64,000 nt of DNA from contig NZ_CP035544.1 in NCBI RefSeq assembly GCF_004139715.1, positions 1,116,001 through 1,180,000 on the forward strand, written 5' to 3'. The first letter of the stretch is position 1. Each line of letters begins with the position of its first letter. The notes below the pieces were generated by a model. That model had not been told where the DNA came from, searched no databases, and saw only the letters and a list, made by a program, of their open reading frames with translations. Positions 9,396 through 18,920 of this stretch are shown here, in pieces. The DNA is from Muriicola soli (GTDB lineage: Bacteria; Bacteroidota; Bacteroidia; Flavobacteriales; Flavobacteriaceae). The position numbers were made by a program, and so were the translations under genes.

Positions 9396-9498
9396 GCCCA
9401 AAAGTACAATTTTTGACAAGGATTAACTTAGTAAAGAATTAACAATAATGTTTAACTTTTTATGGCAACTTCAACCCCTTAAAAAGGCAGAAAGGCCG

Positions 9499-9506
9499 TA
9501 TTTTTG
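9499..9506 (+). promoter_or_regulatory. -7 promoter element of the ResB/CcsA fusion gene
   Basis: TATTTTTG followed by CACC, a close match to the Bacteroidota -7 consensus TAnnTTTG, about 30 bases before the ATG. The -33 element is not obvious. Confidence 0.6.
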
Positions 9507-9536
9507 CACCTCATAATGGGCAAATAGTTCTTATTG

Positions 9537-12500
9537 ATGATGGAGACCTTAAAAAAGATCCTTTTTTCTACCCGCCTTATGGCGGTTCTATTTTTGGTTT
9601 TTGCAGCCGCAATGGCGATCGGCACTTTTGTCGAGAGTATGTATAGCACGGAAACCGCCAAGATCTGGATTTACAATGCCACGTGGTTTGAGGTGATCAT
9701 GATATTTTTCGTGATTAATTTCATGGGAAATATGTTTAGATACCGACTTCTTCAATGGAAGAAATGGCCGGTCCTTACCTTGCACCTTTCCTGGATTCTT
9801 ATCATTATTGGGGCAGGGGTTACCCGTTATATAGGATACGAAGGGATGATGCCGATCCGGGAGGGAAATACAGAAAATGTCTTTTATTCTGATAAAACCT
9901 ACCTCACCGTGCTGGTCGACGGCGAGATGGATGGCGAGCTGAGGCGGAAACCGCTTCAAGATAACCTCATCGTAACACCAGAGGCTATTCAGGCTAGTTT
10001 GCCCTGGAGGGATGATTTTGACGGGCAGGAGTTTGAGATAAAATACGCGGGATTTATACAGGGCGCCAAAAAGGGCCTGATCCCTGATGAAAATGGATCA
10101 AATTTTTTAAAGATCGTCGAAGCCGGTGATGGAAATCGCCACGAGCACTACCTCGCTGAAGGAGAAATTGCTAATATCCACAACGTACTGTTCTCGCTTA
10201 ATAAGGCGACCGATGGTGCGATCAATATTTTTACAGACGGAGAAGAGTATCAGATAAAGTCACCCTTTGTGGGGAGTTTTATGCGGATGGCTGATCAATT
10301 TCAGGGCAACCTCTCCGTCGATAGCCTTCAGACTTTGCAGCTGAGGTCCTTGTATTCCATAGGGACGATGCAATTTGTGATACCAGAGCCTTTGATCAAG
10401 GGTACTTACGGGATTGTACCCATTCCCGAAGAAGAAGAGAATCAGAACGCCCAGGATGCCTTAATCCTTGATATAACGACCAATGGTGAGACCGTTAGAA
10501 AAGAAGTGTTAGGAGGGAAGGGCAGTAGTAATTACATGGATAAATTTACTCTCGGCGGCCTCGATTTTACCCTTGGATATGGGTCAAAGGTTTATGAATT
10601 GCCTTTTAGCATAAAGCTCAACGATTTTATCGCTGAAAAATATCCCGGCACCGAAAAGGCCTATGCTTCCTTCATGAGCAAGATTACCGTGGAGGATGAA
10701 CGCCCGTTCGACTATGATATTTACATGAATCACGTACTGGATCATGAAGGGTATCGATTTTTCCAGGCGAGCTTTGATCCGGATGAGAAAGGAACCGTCC
10801 TCTCTGTAAATCATGACATGCTGGGTACCTGGATCACTTATACAGGCTATTTTCTGCTTTATCTCGGACTTCTGGGAATTATGTTCTTTGGGAAAACCAG
10901 GTTTAAAGACCTCGCTAACTCCTTGGAGAAACTGAGGAAGAAAAAAGCAGCCATCGCTACGATAGTGCTCTTAGCGCTCTGTACACCTCTTTTTGCTCAG
11001 GAAGCGCCTCAAGCTGATGATCATATACGCAATAATGGTCCCTCAAAAGCACAGCTCGATTCCCTCCTCACCAGTACTGTAATATCCGAAGAGCATGCGG
11101 CAAAGTTTGGGAAACTCATTATTCAGGATGAGGGAGGCAGGATGAAGCCGATAAATACTTTTGCTTCGGAATTACTCCGAAAACTCAGCCTAAAGGATAC
11201 TTATAAGGAGATGAATGCTGACCAGGTTTTTCTTTCCATGATGCTGAATCCGGCACTTTGGTATAATACTGATTTTATCGCCCTGGATAAGAAAGCCCAA
11301 AATGACAGTATTCGCAAGATTATTGGGGTGCCTCAGGGACAAAAATTTATAAAAGCCACCGATTTTTTCGATGCACAGGGCCGGAATAAATTAGCTCCTT
11401 ATCTACAGGAGGCATTTGCCACGCAGACGCCCAATAAGTTCCAGCAGGATTTTAAGGACGCCTATTTCAGGTTGAGTTTGTTGGATAGGGCCCTGAGTGG
11501 TGAGATCCTGAAAATTTTTCCACTCCTCAACGACGAAAATAACAAATGGATCTCTGCAATGGAATATCGCAGTGGAAAATATCAGATCGGAGATTCGCTC
11601 TATGCTAATTTTATTCAGAATGCCGTTCCGTACTATCTGATTTCCCTGAGGGAAGCCAAACAAAGCGGGGACTATTCAGAAACGGATAAAATTCTCGCCG
11701 CTTTTCAACAAAATCAAAAGAACCACGGCTCGGAGGTGCTGCCTTCGCAAAACCGGGTAGAAGCTGAGGTGATCTACAACAAACTCGACATCTTTAACAG
11801 GCTTTATAAATACTACGCGCTCGTTGGTATCCTTATGTTTTTCGTTCTGGTATTACGAATCTTTAAGGACCGCGAAATTTGGAAGGTTGCCACCTATTTC
11901 TTCAAAGGAGTTATCATTCTCTTCTTTATCTGGCATACGGCCGGACTGATAATGAGGTGGTATATTTCGGGTCACGCACCCTGGAGTGATGCTTATGAAA
12001 GTATTTTATACGTTTCCTGGGCTACTCTAGCCATGGGGCTGTCCCTGGGAAGAAAGAGCGATATGACCATAGCAGCCTCAACTTTTGTCACTTCCATGTT
12101 ACTCTGGATCGCACACCAGAGTTGGGTAGACCCGGCTATTGCCAACCTGGTACCCGTTCTCGACAGTTACTGGTTGATGATCCACGTTGCTGTAATTGTA
12201 GGTAGTTACGGGCCTCTAACGGTAGGGATGATCCTTGGAGTGGTCTCTCTGTTACTTATCATCCTCACGAATAAGAAAAATAAGTCCCGAATGGACCTCA
12301 CTCTGAAAGAACTTACCATCATCAATGAACTCACCTTAACAGTGGGCCTGATCATGCTTACCATTGGTAATTTTCTCGGTGGGCAATGGGCAAACGAGAG
12401 TTGGGGCCGGTATTGGGGCTGGGACCCTAAGGAAACCTGGGCCCTAATCTCCATTCTGGTCTATGCCTTCGTCATCCATACCCGGTTGGTACCTGGCTTA

Positions 12501-12713
12501 AGGGGAAAATGGTTGTTTAACTTCTTGAGTATCCTCGCTTTTGCCAGTATTATGATGACGTATTTTGGCGTAAATTTCTACTTGGTAGGATTACATAGTT
12601 ATGCCAGCGGGGCACAGGTGATCACCCCTTCCTTTATTTGGTACACGGTGGTAGGGGTCATGGCCTTAGGAGCGCTGAGCTACTGGAGGTACAAGGTTCA
12701 TTACGCAAAGTAG
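9537..12713 (+). CDS. ccsA: Fused ResB/CcsA cytochrome c biogenesis protein
   Basis: 1,058 residues, a fusion of the two halves of the System II cytochrome c haem lyase. Residues about 1-460 are ResB-like: membrane helices near the N-terminus, a large periplasmic domain, then another helix. A hydrophobic stretch with a signal-like end (about 470-490, LLALCTPLFAQ) marks the joint. The C-terminal ~300 residues are CcsA: multi-pass, with the haem-handling WWD motif in WGRYWGWDPKETW and flanking histidines in 'MIHVAVIVGSYGP' and 'FVIHTRL'. It delivers haem to apocytochromes c in the periplasm. ATG at 9537 or 9540; both are in frame. Confidence 0.92.
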   Translation: MMETLKKILFSTRLMAVLFLVFAAAMAIGTFVESMYSTETAKIWIYNATWFEVIMIFFVINFMGNMFRYRLLQWKKWPVLTLHLSWILIIIGAGVTRYIGYEGMMPIREGNTENVFYSDKTYLTVLVDGEMDGELRRKPLQDNLIVTPEAIQASLPWRDDFDGQEFEIKYAGFIQGAKKGLIPDENGSNFLKIVEAGDGNRHEHYLAEGEIANIHNVLFSLNKATDGAINIFTDGEEYQIKSPFVGSFMRMADQFQGNLSVDSLQTLQLRSLYSIGTMQFVIPEPLIKGTYGIVPIPEEEENQNAQDALILDITTNGETVRKEVLGGKGSSNYMDKFTLGGLDFTLGYGSKVYELPFSIKLNDFIAEKYPGTEKAYASFMSKITVEDERPFDYDIYMNHVLDHEGYRFFQASFDPDEKGTVLSVNHDMLGTWITYTGYFLLYLGLLGIMFFGKTRFKDLANSLEKLRKKKAAIATIVLLALCTPLFAQEAPQADDHIRNNGPSKAQLDSLLTSTVISEEHAAKFGKLIIQDEGGRMKPINTFASELLRKLSLKDTYKEMNADQVFLSMMLNPALWYNTDFIALDKKAQNDSIRKIIGVPQGQKFIKATDFFDAQGRNKLAPYLQEAFATQTPNKFQQDFKDAYFRLSLLDRALSGEILKIFPLLNDENNKWISAMEYRSGKYQIGDSLYANFIQNAVPYYLISLREAKQSGDYSETDKILAAFQQNQKNHGSEVLPSQNRVEAEVIYNKLDIFNRLYKYYALVGILMFFVLVLRIFKDREIWKVATYFFKGVIILFFIWHTAGLIMRWYISGHAPWSDAYESILYVSWATLAMGLSLGRKSDMTIAASTFVTSMLLWIAHQSWVDPAIANLVPVLDSYWLMIHVAVIVGSYGPLTVGMILGVVSLLLIILTNKKNKSRMDLTLKELTIINELTLTVGLIMLTIGNFLGGQWANESWGRYWGWDPKETWALISILVYAFVIHTRLVPGLRGKWLFNFLSILAFASIMMTYFGVNFYLVGLHSYASGAQVITPSFIWYTVVGVMALGALSYWRYKVHYAK

Positions 12714-13022
12714 CAGATTTAGTTATCCGATTTCTTCATAGATGATTAGTGGAAATACTGATAGTACGGTAAAACCGGACTAAGCACAAGATTTGATACA
12801 GGAATTCAAATAGCAGATAATCAGTACTTTACATATTTTATCTCTCCTTTTTTATTTGATAATTCTCAATAGTTAAAAAAAATTCTGCATCTTTATCTCA
12901 TTATGAAGTAATAGAAATTATGTTCCGCAAAGTTGCTTTTCCGGATGAGGCAAAGATCTGATCGATCTTTTCCTCTCCAATTAAAGGCACTTTGTTCTTC
13001 ACCAAACATAAATTTCTAAGCT
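12714..13022. other. 309-base non-coding gap
   Basis: AT-rich stretch between the fusion gene and the MATE gene. No open frame of useful length, no strong hairpin terminator and no clean TAnnTTTG element found by eye. It presumably carries the promoter of the downstream gene. Confidence 0.4.
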
Positions 13023-14431
13023 ATGTCATCTTCTCATAAAATCACATTTAAAAAACTATACAGTTCATTCCTGATCGCGGTAAGCGGGAAAGAAAGTGAA
13101 TTTACTTCGGGTAGCCTTCGAAAGGCCATCTTTATGCTGTCTATTCCTATGATCCTGGAAATGATGATGGAATCAATCTTTGCCATTGTCGATATTGCCT
13201 ATGTCTCTCAAGTTAGCGTCAATGCAGTTGCCACCATTGGCCTCACCGAATCCGTCGTGACCCTGGTGTATGCCCTGGCTATTGGGTTAAGCATGGCCGC
13301 AACGGCAGTAGTTGCGAGGCGGATAGGGGAGAAGGACAGGGAAGGAGCAGTCAGGGCAGCAGTCCAGGCCATATTTTTAGGTATTTTCATCGCCCTTGTC
13401 ATAGGGGTGTTTGGGCTGATATATTCCAAGGAAATACTGGCCCTGATGGGGGTTCACCCGACCTTATTGCTGAAGGACATGGCTACACAAAATATCTCCT
13501 GGGAGGCAATATCACCATTGTACTGCTCTTCCTGATCAATGCCATCTTCAGGGGTGCAGGGGATGCTTCAATCGCCATGTGGACCCTCATCCTCTCTAAT
13601 GGCCTGAATATCATACTGGATCCGATCTTTATATTTGGCCTTGGGCCGATACCCGAATACGGCGTTATGGGCGCAGCGATAGCCACCAATATTGGGCGGG
13701 GAAGTGCTGTAATCTTCCAGCTTTATATTCTGTTCAGGGGCGGGAGTAAGATTAAGATTGCCTTTTCAAATATCGTGTTGAGGTTTAATATTATGCTCAA
13801 TTTAATCAAGGTTTCCCTCGGTGGAATTGCTCAATTTCTTATTGGTACCTCCAGCTGGGTTTTCCTGATGAGACTGATGGCAGAATTTGGCAGTGAAGCC
13901 CTTGCCGGTTACACGATCGCTATCAGGGTAATGATGTTTACCTTTATGCCTGCATGGGGTATGAGCAATGCTGCTGCAACACTGGTAGGTCAGAATCTGG
14001 GTGCTAAAAAGCCTGAAAGAGCTGAAAAGTCGGTTTGGATCACCGGGAAATACAACGCCATCTTTATGTTCTCCATATCCCTGATTTACCTCCTTTTCGC
14101 AAGAGGGATCATCGGTTTATTCACGGAGGAAACTTCAGTTATTGAGAACGGAGCGCTGTGCCTGCAGGTCGTTGCCGCGGGCTATGTATTTTACGCCTAC
14201 GGGATGGTGATTACCCAGGCATTTAATGGGGCAGGTGATACCGGGACGCCTACTAAGATCAATTTTATTGCGTTCTGGCTGATTCAATTGCCCTTTGCTT
14301 ATCTGGTTTCCCTCTATCTCGATTGGGGAGCCCTGGGGGTCTTCCTTGCGATAACCCTTGCCGAGGTTATACTCTCAGTAATTGCCGTGATCTGGTTTAG
14401 AAAAGGCTATTGGAAGCGAACAGTGGTTTAA
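13023..14431 (+). pseudogene. MATE family efflux transporter, frameshifted
   Basis: Two frames together form one complete MATE transporter of about 470 residues. The first (13023-13535) covers the first MatE half, with the motif IPMILEMMMESIFAIVDIAY, and ends in a spurious tail WEAISPLYCSS. The second resumes in another frame near 13470, reading EGHGYTKYLLGGNI, and runs to 14431 through the second MatE half. One base lost or gained around 13460-13475 explains the break. MATE proteins export drugs or metabolites by Na+ or H+ antiport. The otherwise well-preserved sequence means the break is recent, a sequencing error, or rarely a programmed shift; no slippery heptamer is evident. Confidence 0.8.
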
Positions 14432-14469
14432 GTGAAATTTGTACCTTTAGGCGCATCAATAATGGCGAT

Positions 14470-15648
14470 ATGAAAACTAAGAAAAAAGGTCTGAATACGG
14501 TCTGCACCCATGTGGGGGAACTAAAGGACACAACCTTCAAGGGGGCTGTATCCCCGTTGTATATGAGCACCTCATATGCCTTTGAGGATGTGGAAATAAA
14601 GCGATATCCGAGATATTTTAATACGCCTAACCAAATGGCATTATCTCAAAAAATTGCAGCCCTGGAACATGCGGAAGAGGCCATGATCTTCGGGAGTGGA
14701 ATGGCAGCGATAAGCACGGCCATCCTTGCCTTTTTAAAAGCAGGGGATCATATTATCCTACAACGGATGCTGTACGGGGGTACTTATCATCTTATCACCG
14801 AGCAATTTGAAAAATTTGGAATAGACTTTAGTTTTGTAGACGGATCTGATCCGGAATCTGTTGAAAAAGCCATAACCCCTGCTACAAAAGTGGTTTATAT
14901 CGAGACTCCTTCAAATCCCCTGCTGACTATTACTGATATCAGAGCTATTGCAGACATTGCGAAGCAACACCAAATCGTTTCAATGATCGACAATACCTTT
15001 GCCAGTCCGGTGAATCAAAATCCGATTGATCTTGGAATTGATGTAGTTATTCACAGCGCAACCAAATATATGGGAGGGCATTCGGATATCCTTGCCGGGG
15101 CTGTAGCCTCTTCATCAGAACATATGGAACGCATTTTCCATCTGGCGAAAAACCTGGGGGGTAGTCTGAGCGACTATACCGTCTGGCTGTTGGAACGCAG
15201 TATTAAGACCATGGGATTGCGCGTTAAGGCACAAAACGAAAATGCTCAAAACCTGGCTGAATTTCTCGATGCACATGACGATATCACCAGGGTGTATTAT
15301 CCCGGATTGCCAGGTCATCCCGACCATGAAATAGCAAAAGCTCAGATGCACGGCTTCGGCGGAATGATGTCTTTTGAGTTAAAGGAAAACATCAACGCTT
15401 CACATTTTCAGAAATCCCTGAAACTGATCAAATCATCAATGAGTTTGGCTGGAGTGGAAAGCACAGTACTTTCGCCTTCTCAAACCTCACATGCCTTACT
15501 CTCAGAGGAGGAGCGCGAAAAGCAAGGGATCAGAGAGGGACTTGTCCGATTCTCAGTAGGGATAGAAGAAGTGGACGATCTGAAAAAAGATATAGAACAA
15601 GCCATCCATATTGCAAAGAAACAGCAACTAACTGTCCCTTCGCATTAA
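14470..15648 (+). CDS. Cys/Met metabolism PLP-dependent enzyme
   Basis: 392 residues from ATG at 14470; the longer open frame from 14410 overlaps the MATE gene and is unlikely. Trans-sulfuration family: PLP-binding lysine in SATKYMGGHSD, phosphate-binding segment 'FGSGMAAIS', and 'VYIETPSNPLL'. Members are cystathionine gamma-synthase, cystathionine gamma-lyase and methionine gamma-lyase; sequence by eye cannot separate them, though the GLRVKAQNENA segment and lack of N-terminal extension suit a gamma-lyase. It lies just upstream of bshB1, so both genes touch low-molecular-weight thiol metabolism. Confidence 0.88.
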   Translation: MKTKKKGLNTVCTHVGELKDTTFKGAVSPLYMSTSYAFEDVEIKRYPRYFNTPNQMALSQKIAALEHAEEAMIFGSGMAAISTAILAFLKAGDHIILQRMLYGGTYHLITEQFEKFGIDFSFVDGSDPESVEKAITPATKVVYIETPSNPLLTITDIRAIADIAKQHQIVSMIDNTFASPVNQNPIDLGIDVVIHSATKYMGGHSDILAGAVASSSEHMERIFHLAKNLGGSLSDYTVWLLERSIKTMGLRVKAQNENAQNLAEFLDAHDDITRVYYPGLPGHPDHEIAKAQMHGFGGMMSFELKENINASHFQKSLKLIKSSMSLAGVESTVLSPSQTSHALLSEEEREKQGIREGLVRFSVGIEEVDDLKKDIEQAIHIAKKQQLTVPSH

Positions 15649-15669
15649 TTTTCCAAAGAACAAGGATTT

Positions 15670-16392
15670 ATGAAATTAGATATATTAGTTTTTGGTGCCC
15701 ATCCGGATGATGCCGAACTGGGTGCAGGAGGAACTATAGCCAAAGAAATTTCCCTGGGCAAAAAAGTAGGGATCATCGATCTTACTCGTGGCGAGCTAGG
15801 AACCAGGGGTTCGGCAGAAATACGGGATAAGGAAGCCGCTGCATCTGCTAGAGTTTTAGGACTGAGTGTGAGGGAGAATATGGAGTTTGCCGATGGCTTT
15901 TTTCTCAATGATCAGAAACATCAGCTGGCCCTGATCAGAAAGATCAGAACGTACCAACCTGATATAGTCTTATGCAATGCAATTGAAGACCGTCACATTG
16001 ACCACGCCAGGGGTAGTGAGTTAGTGAGTAATGCTTGTTTCCTGAGTGGCTTGGTTAAAATTGACACCATGGCAGAGGGAGATGACCAGTGGCAGCAAGC
16101 ATGGCGCCCAAAACAAGTGTATCACTACATACAGTGGAAAAATCTCGATCCGGATTTTGTAGTAGACATTACAGGCTTTATGGATAAGAAGATGGAATCT
16201 ATCATGGCGTATTCCTCACAGTTTTACGATCCTGAAAGTAAGGAACCCAGTACCCCTATAAGTAGTAAGAATTTCACAGACAGTGTCACCTATCGGGCAC
16301 GTGATATGGGCAGGATCATTGGGGTTGAATACGCAGAGGGTTTTACTGCAGAGCGATTTGTAGGGGTAAAAAGCCTGAGTGATATTATTTAA
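15670..16392 (+). CDS. bshB1: Bacillithiol biosynthesis deacetylase BshB1
   Basis: 240 residues, the normal BshB1 length. Zinc motif GAHPDDAELG at residues 9-18, then LTRGELGTRGS, and the histidines in DRHIDHARGSEL, all typical of BshB1 rather than generic PIG-L proteins. It deacetylates N-acetylglucosaminyl-malate to GlcN-malate, the second step of bacillithiol synthesis in the cytoplasm. Its ATG is 21 bases after the PLP enzyme stop, so the two are probably co-transcribed. The C-terminus overlaps the convergent histidine kinase gene by 4 bases. Confidence 0.92.
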   Translation: MKLDILVFGAHPDDAELGAGGTIAKEISLGKKVGIIDLTRGELGTRGSAEIRDKEAAASARVLGLSVRENMEFADGFFLNDQKHQLALIRKIRTYQPDIVLCNAIEDRHIDHARGSELVSNACFLSGLVKIDTMAEGDDQWQQAWRPKQVYHYIQWKNLDPDFVVDITGFMDKKMESIMAYSSQFYDPESKEPSTPISSKNFTDSVTYRARDMGRIIGVEYAEGFTAERFVGVKSLSDII

Positions 16393-18476
16393 CTGGCCTG
16401 ACTGTATTTGTCTTCGGCTTTGGGTAGGGTAAAGAAGAAAGTACTCCCTTTTCTCAGGGCACTTTCTACCCAGATAGTTCCTCCATTTTTCTCAACCATT
16501 TCCTTGCAGAGTGAGAGACCAAGACCTGTCCCTTTTTCGTTATTGGTACCGTAGGTGGTAATATTGTTGTTCTTTTTAAAAAGATTCTCAACAGTAACCT
16601 TATCCATGCCTACGCCGGTGTCTCGAACAGCGATTTCCCAGTTGTCATTCTTTTCCTGGGCTTTGATGGTAATCATCCCATTTTCAGGAGTAAACTTAAG
16701 CGCATTACTGATCAGGTTTCGTACAACAATATCAATCTGATTACTGTCTGACCAGATCAGGGTATTGCCGCTGAGTTCGCTGACAATTTTAATGGATTTT
16801 GATTTTGAAAGTTCAGAAAGCAGGTTAATATTCTCATCAACAATGGATTCCAGAGAGAATACACTGGCTTTGGTTGTTGATCCGTTCATTTGTGAGTTAC
16901 CCCATGACAACAAATTGTTTAAGGTGAAATAGATATGATCCACGTCACTCTTGAGTTTGGGGATAAATTCAAAGAACTCTGATTTGTTCATTTCTCCGTC
17001 AGTAAACATCTGCAGCAAGCCCTGCAATGCCCCGATAGGACCTCTGAGGTCGTGTCCTATGATAGAGAAGAGTTTTGTTTTAGTCTCATTACTGTCGGTT
17101 AGGGCGGCTTCATGTGCTTCCAGCTTTTCCTTTTTCGCCTTTAATTCGGTGTTTAGCCTCTTTTGAATCTTTTCAGCTCTTTTGATAAAGAAGGTGATAA
17201 TGGCAAAGATGATCAATACGATAATACCGGCGTAGATCAATCCCCGCTGTTTGGCAAGTGCGATTTGATTGGCTTCTATCAGCTCTTGTTTCTGCCGATT
17301 GTATTCTTCTCGGGTCTTGAGCATGGTTAAACTCTTCTTATTCTCCTTTCGGTGAAGGGTATCGCTGACTTCCTGGTAGATTTCATGAAATGCCAGGGCT
17401 TTTCTGAATTCTTTTCTGTTTTTGCTGATTTTGTAAAGTGTTTTTGCACACTTCTGCGTTCCTTCCACAAAATTGATGCGGTTGGAAATTTCATAGGCTT
17501 CCATCGCATATTTCTGGGCGAGACTGTCCTTTTTCTGCCCCAGGTAAGCCTCTGCTATCCCATTGAATAAATCGATCTTACCCCTGTCATCGTCGAGGTT
17601 TTCATGAAGTAATTCTCCCTGGTGGTACCAATATAATGCCCATTGGTACTTATTTTGTTTCAGATATACCTTTCCTTTTATTTCATAGGCGTAGGCAAGC
17701 CAATCCATTACCTGGTTGTCTTCAAAAATGGAAATACTCCGGTTCACATTGAACATGGCGTAATCTAATTTCCCCATATCGGCGTAAAGAGAAGCCAGGT
17801 TGCTCATGGTCTGAGCCGAGTTTACTTCATCTCCGAGTTTTTCATTCAGTTTTTTTACGGCATCGTAGAATATCTGGGCCTGATCGTAATCCTTCTGTGA
17901 GGCATAAAGGCCGGCAATATTCTCATTCATTATCGATAACATCTCCAATTCACCCTTTTCTTCCGCCAGCTCGATTCCTTTGAGATAATTACTCAGGGAC
18001 TTGGCAAAATCGCCTTTAAAGGCATACTCTGAAGCCAGATTATTAATAATTCTTAGGGTTAATGCACTAGCCTCGATGTTTTTGGAGAGGACAAGGGCTT
18101 TGGTGTAATTGTTTATCGCAGCAACCCTTTCACCTTTTCCGGAATAATAATCCCCTAATCCCAGATAAGACTCACTCTGCCCTTTTACATATTCGGCATT
18201 CTGACTGTATTTCAAGGCTTGTTTTGATATAGTGAGCAGGCTATCAGTCTTGTAGAAGCGATAATTCTTACCTAATTGGTTGAGAAGATTGATATGGACT
18301 GTATCTGTTACCTGAAAGTTCTCCTGAGCTCGTAAGGACTCTATTTTGGATTGCAGACTTTTAGAGTCATCCTGCGCACAGGTTGGAATGAAGCATAGGA
18401 TGGCCATCAGCAGGCAGCTCACCGATCTGGTAAATACATTCTGATGCTTGATTATTGAAGACGCAAATTGGCGCAT
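16389..18476 (-). CDS. TPR-containing sensor histidine kinase
   Basis: 695 residues from ATG at 18476 (an upstream in-frame ATG at 18494 is possible). Signal peptide (LLMAILCFIPTCAQ), about seven TPR units in the periplasm (residues about 50-370), one membrane helix (about 410-430, YAGIIVLIIFAIITFFI), a short coiled coil, then HisKA with the H-box FSIIGHDLRGPIG and a HATPase with N-box 'NLISNALKFTPENG', G1 'DTGVGMD' and G2 'GTGLGLSLC'. All catalytic motifs are intact. No receiver domain or adjacent response regulator, so its partner is elsewhere. Typical Bacteroidota orphan kinase. Confidence 0.9.
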   Translation of the reverse strand: MRQFASSIIKHQNVFTRSVSCLLMAILCFIPTCAQDDSKSLQSKIESLRAQENFQVTDTVHINLLNQLGKNYRFYKTDSLLTISKQALKYSQNAEYVKGQSESYLGLGDYYSGKGERVAAINNYTKALVLSKNIEASALTLRIINNLASEYAFKGDFAKSLSNYLKGIELAEEKGELEMLSIMNENIAGLYASQKDYDQAQIFYDAVKKLNEKLGDEVNSAQTMSNLASLYADMGKLDYAMFNVNRSISIFEDNQVMDWLAYAYEIKGKVYLKQNKYQWALYWYHQGELLHENLDDDRGKIDLFNGIAEAYLGQKKDSLAQKYAMEAYEISNRINFVEGTQKCAKTLYKISKNRKEFRKALAFHEIYQEVSDTLHRKENKKSLTMLKTREEYNRQKQELIEANQIALAKQRGLIYAGIIVLIIFAIITFFIKRAEKIQKRLNTELKAKKEKLEAHEAALTDSNETKTKLFSIIGHDLRGPIGALQGLLQMFTDGEMNKSEFFEFIPKLKSDVDHIYFTLNNLLSWGNSQMNGSTTKASVFSLESIVDENINLLSELSKSKSIKIVSELSGNTLIWSDSNQIDIVVRNLISNALKFTPENGMITIKAQEKNDNWEIAVRDTGVGMDKVTVENLFKKNNNITTYGTNNEKGTGLGLSLCKEMVEKNGGTIWVESALRKGSTFFFTLPKAEDKYSQAS

Positions 18477-18678
18477 ACCTATATAATATCTCAAGCAATA
18501 AAAATAAGATGCAAGGCAGGCCGGTTCTAATATTTGTTGTGAAACGCCGGATTTTGTGTGTTATATCGATATTTTGGGACGTGTGGTCGTAAAAATGGCC
18601 AAATAGTACGCTATAGAACTGTTAAAATCCTTGAGTTAAGTCTAACTTGATTTTATTTTAAAATATCAATTGTTTTAT

Positions 18679-18710
18679 TTTGATGCAATAGGCAAAAAAA
18701 ATTACCTTTG
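18679..18710 (+). promoter_or_regulatory. Promoter of tRNA-His
   Basis: A textbook Bacteroidota promoter: -33 TTTG (18679-18682), 20-base spacer, -7 TACCTTTG (18703-18710), 16 bases upstream of the tRNA. Confidence 0.7.
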
Positions 18711-18726
18711 CCACCGCTTAGTTACG

Positions 18727-18800
18727 GTGGTTGTAGCTCAGTTGGTTAGAGCGCTGGATTGTGGTTCCAGAGGTCGCCGGTTCGAGCCCGGTCTTCCACC
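18727..18800 (+). tRNA. tRNA-His (GTG)
   Basis: 74-base cloverleaf. The D arm GCTCAGTTGGTTAGAGC, anticodon stem CTGGA/TCCAG around loop TTGTGGT (anticodon GTG) and T arm GCCGG-TTCGAGC-CCGGT are all present. G at 18726 can serve as the G-1 of His tRNA opposite C73. The acceptor has two U-U mismatches (positions 5:68 and 6:67). CCA is not encoded. Confidence 0.92.
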
Positions 18801-18813
18801 CAAAAGCAAAAAA

Positions 18814-18846
18814 GTCCTGCTGTTATCAGCGGGACTTCTTTTTTCT
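18814..18846 (+). terminator. Intrinsic terminator after tRNA-His
   Basis: GTCCTGCTG-TTAT-CAGCGGGAC stem (one G-U pair) followed by a T-rich run. Confidence 0.8.
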
Positions 18847-18920
18847 ATAGTACAGGGAGCAGATTTACAACTTTCTGCGAAATTTGAATCCTGTTGGTCT
18901 GATCTTACTAAAAAAGTTTA

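Noticed and set aside
9588-9959. Minus-strand ORF opposite the ResB/CcsA gene
   Set aside because: Shadow frame; the plus-strand protein is clearly real.
13023-14431. Programmed ribosomal frameshift in the MATE gene
   Set aside because: No slippery heptamer or following pseudoknot recognised at the junction; a mutation or sequencing error is simpler.
18660-18720. Integration site (att) at tRNA-His
   Set aside because: No integrase nearby and no duplicated tRNA end downstream.
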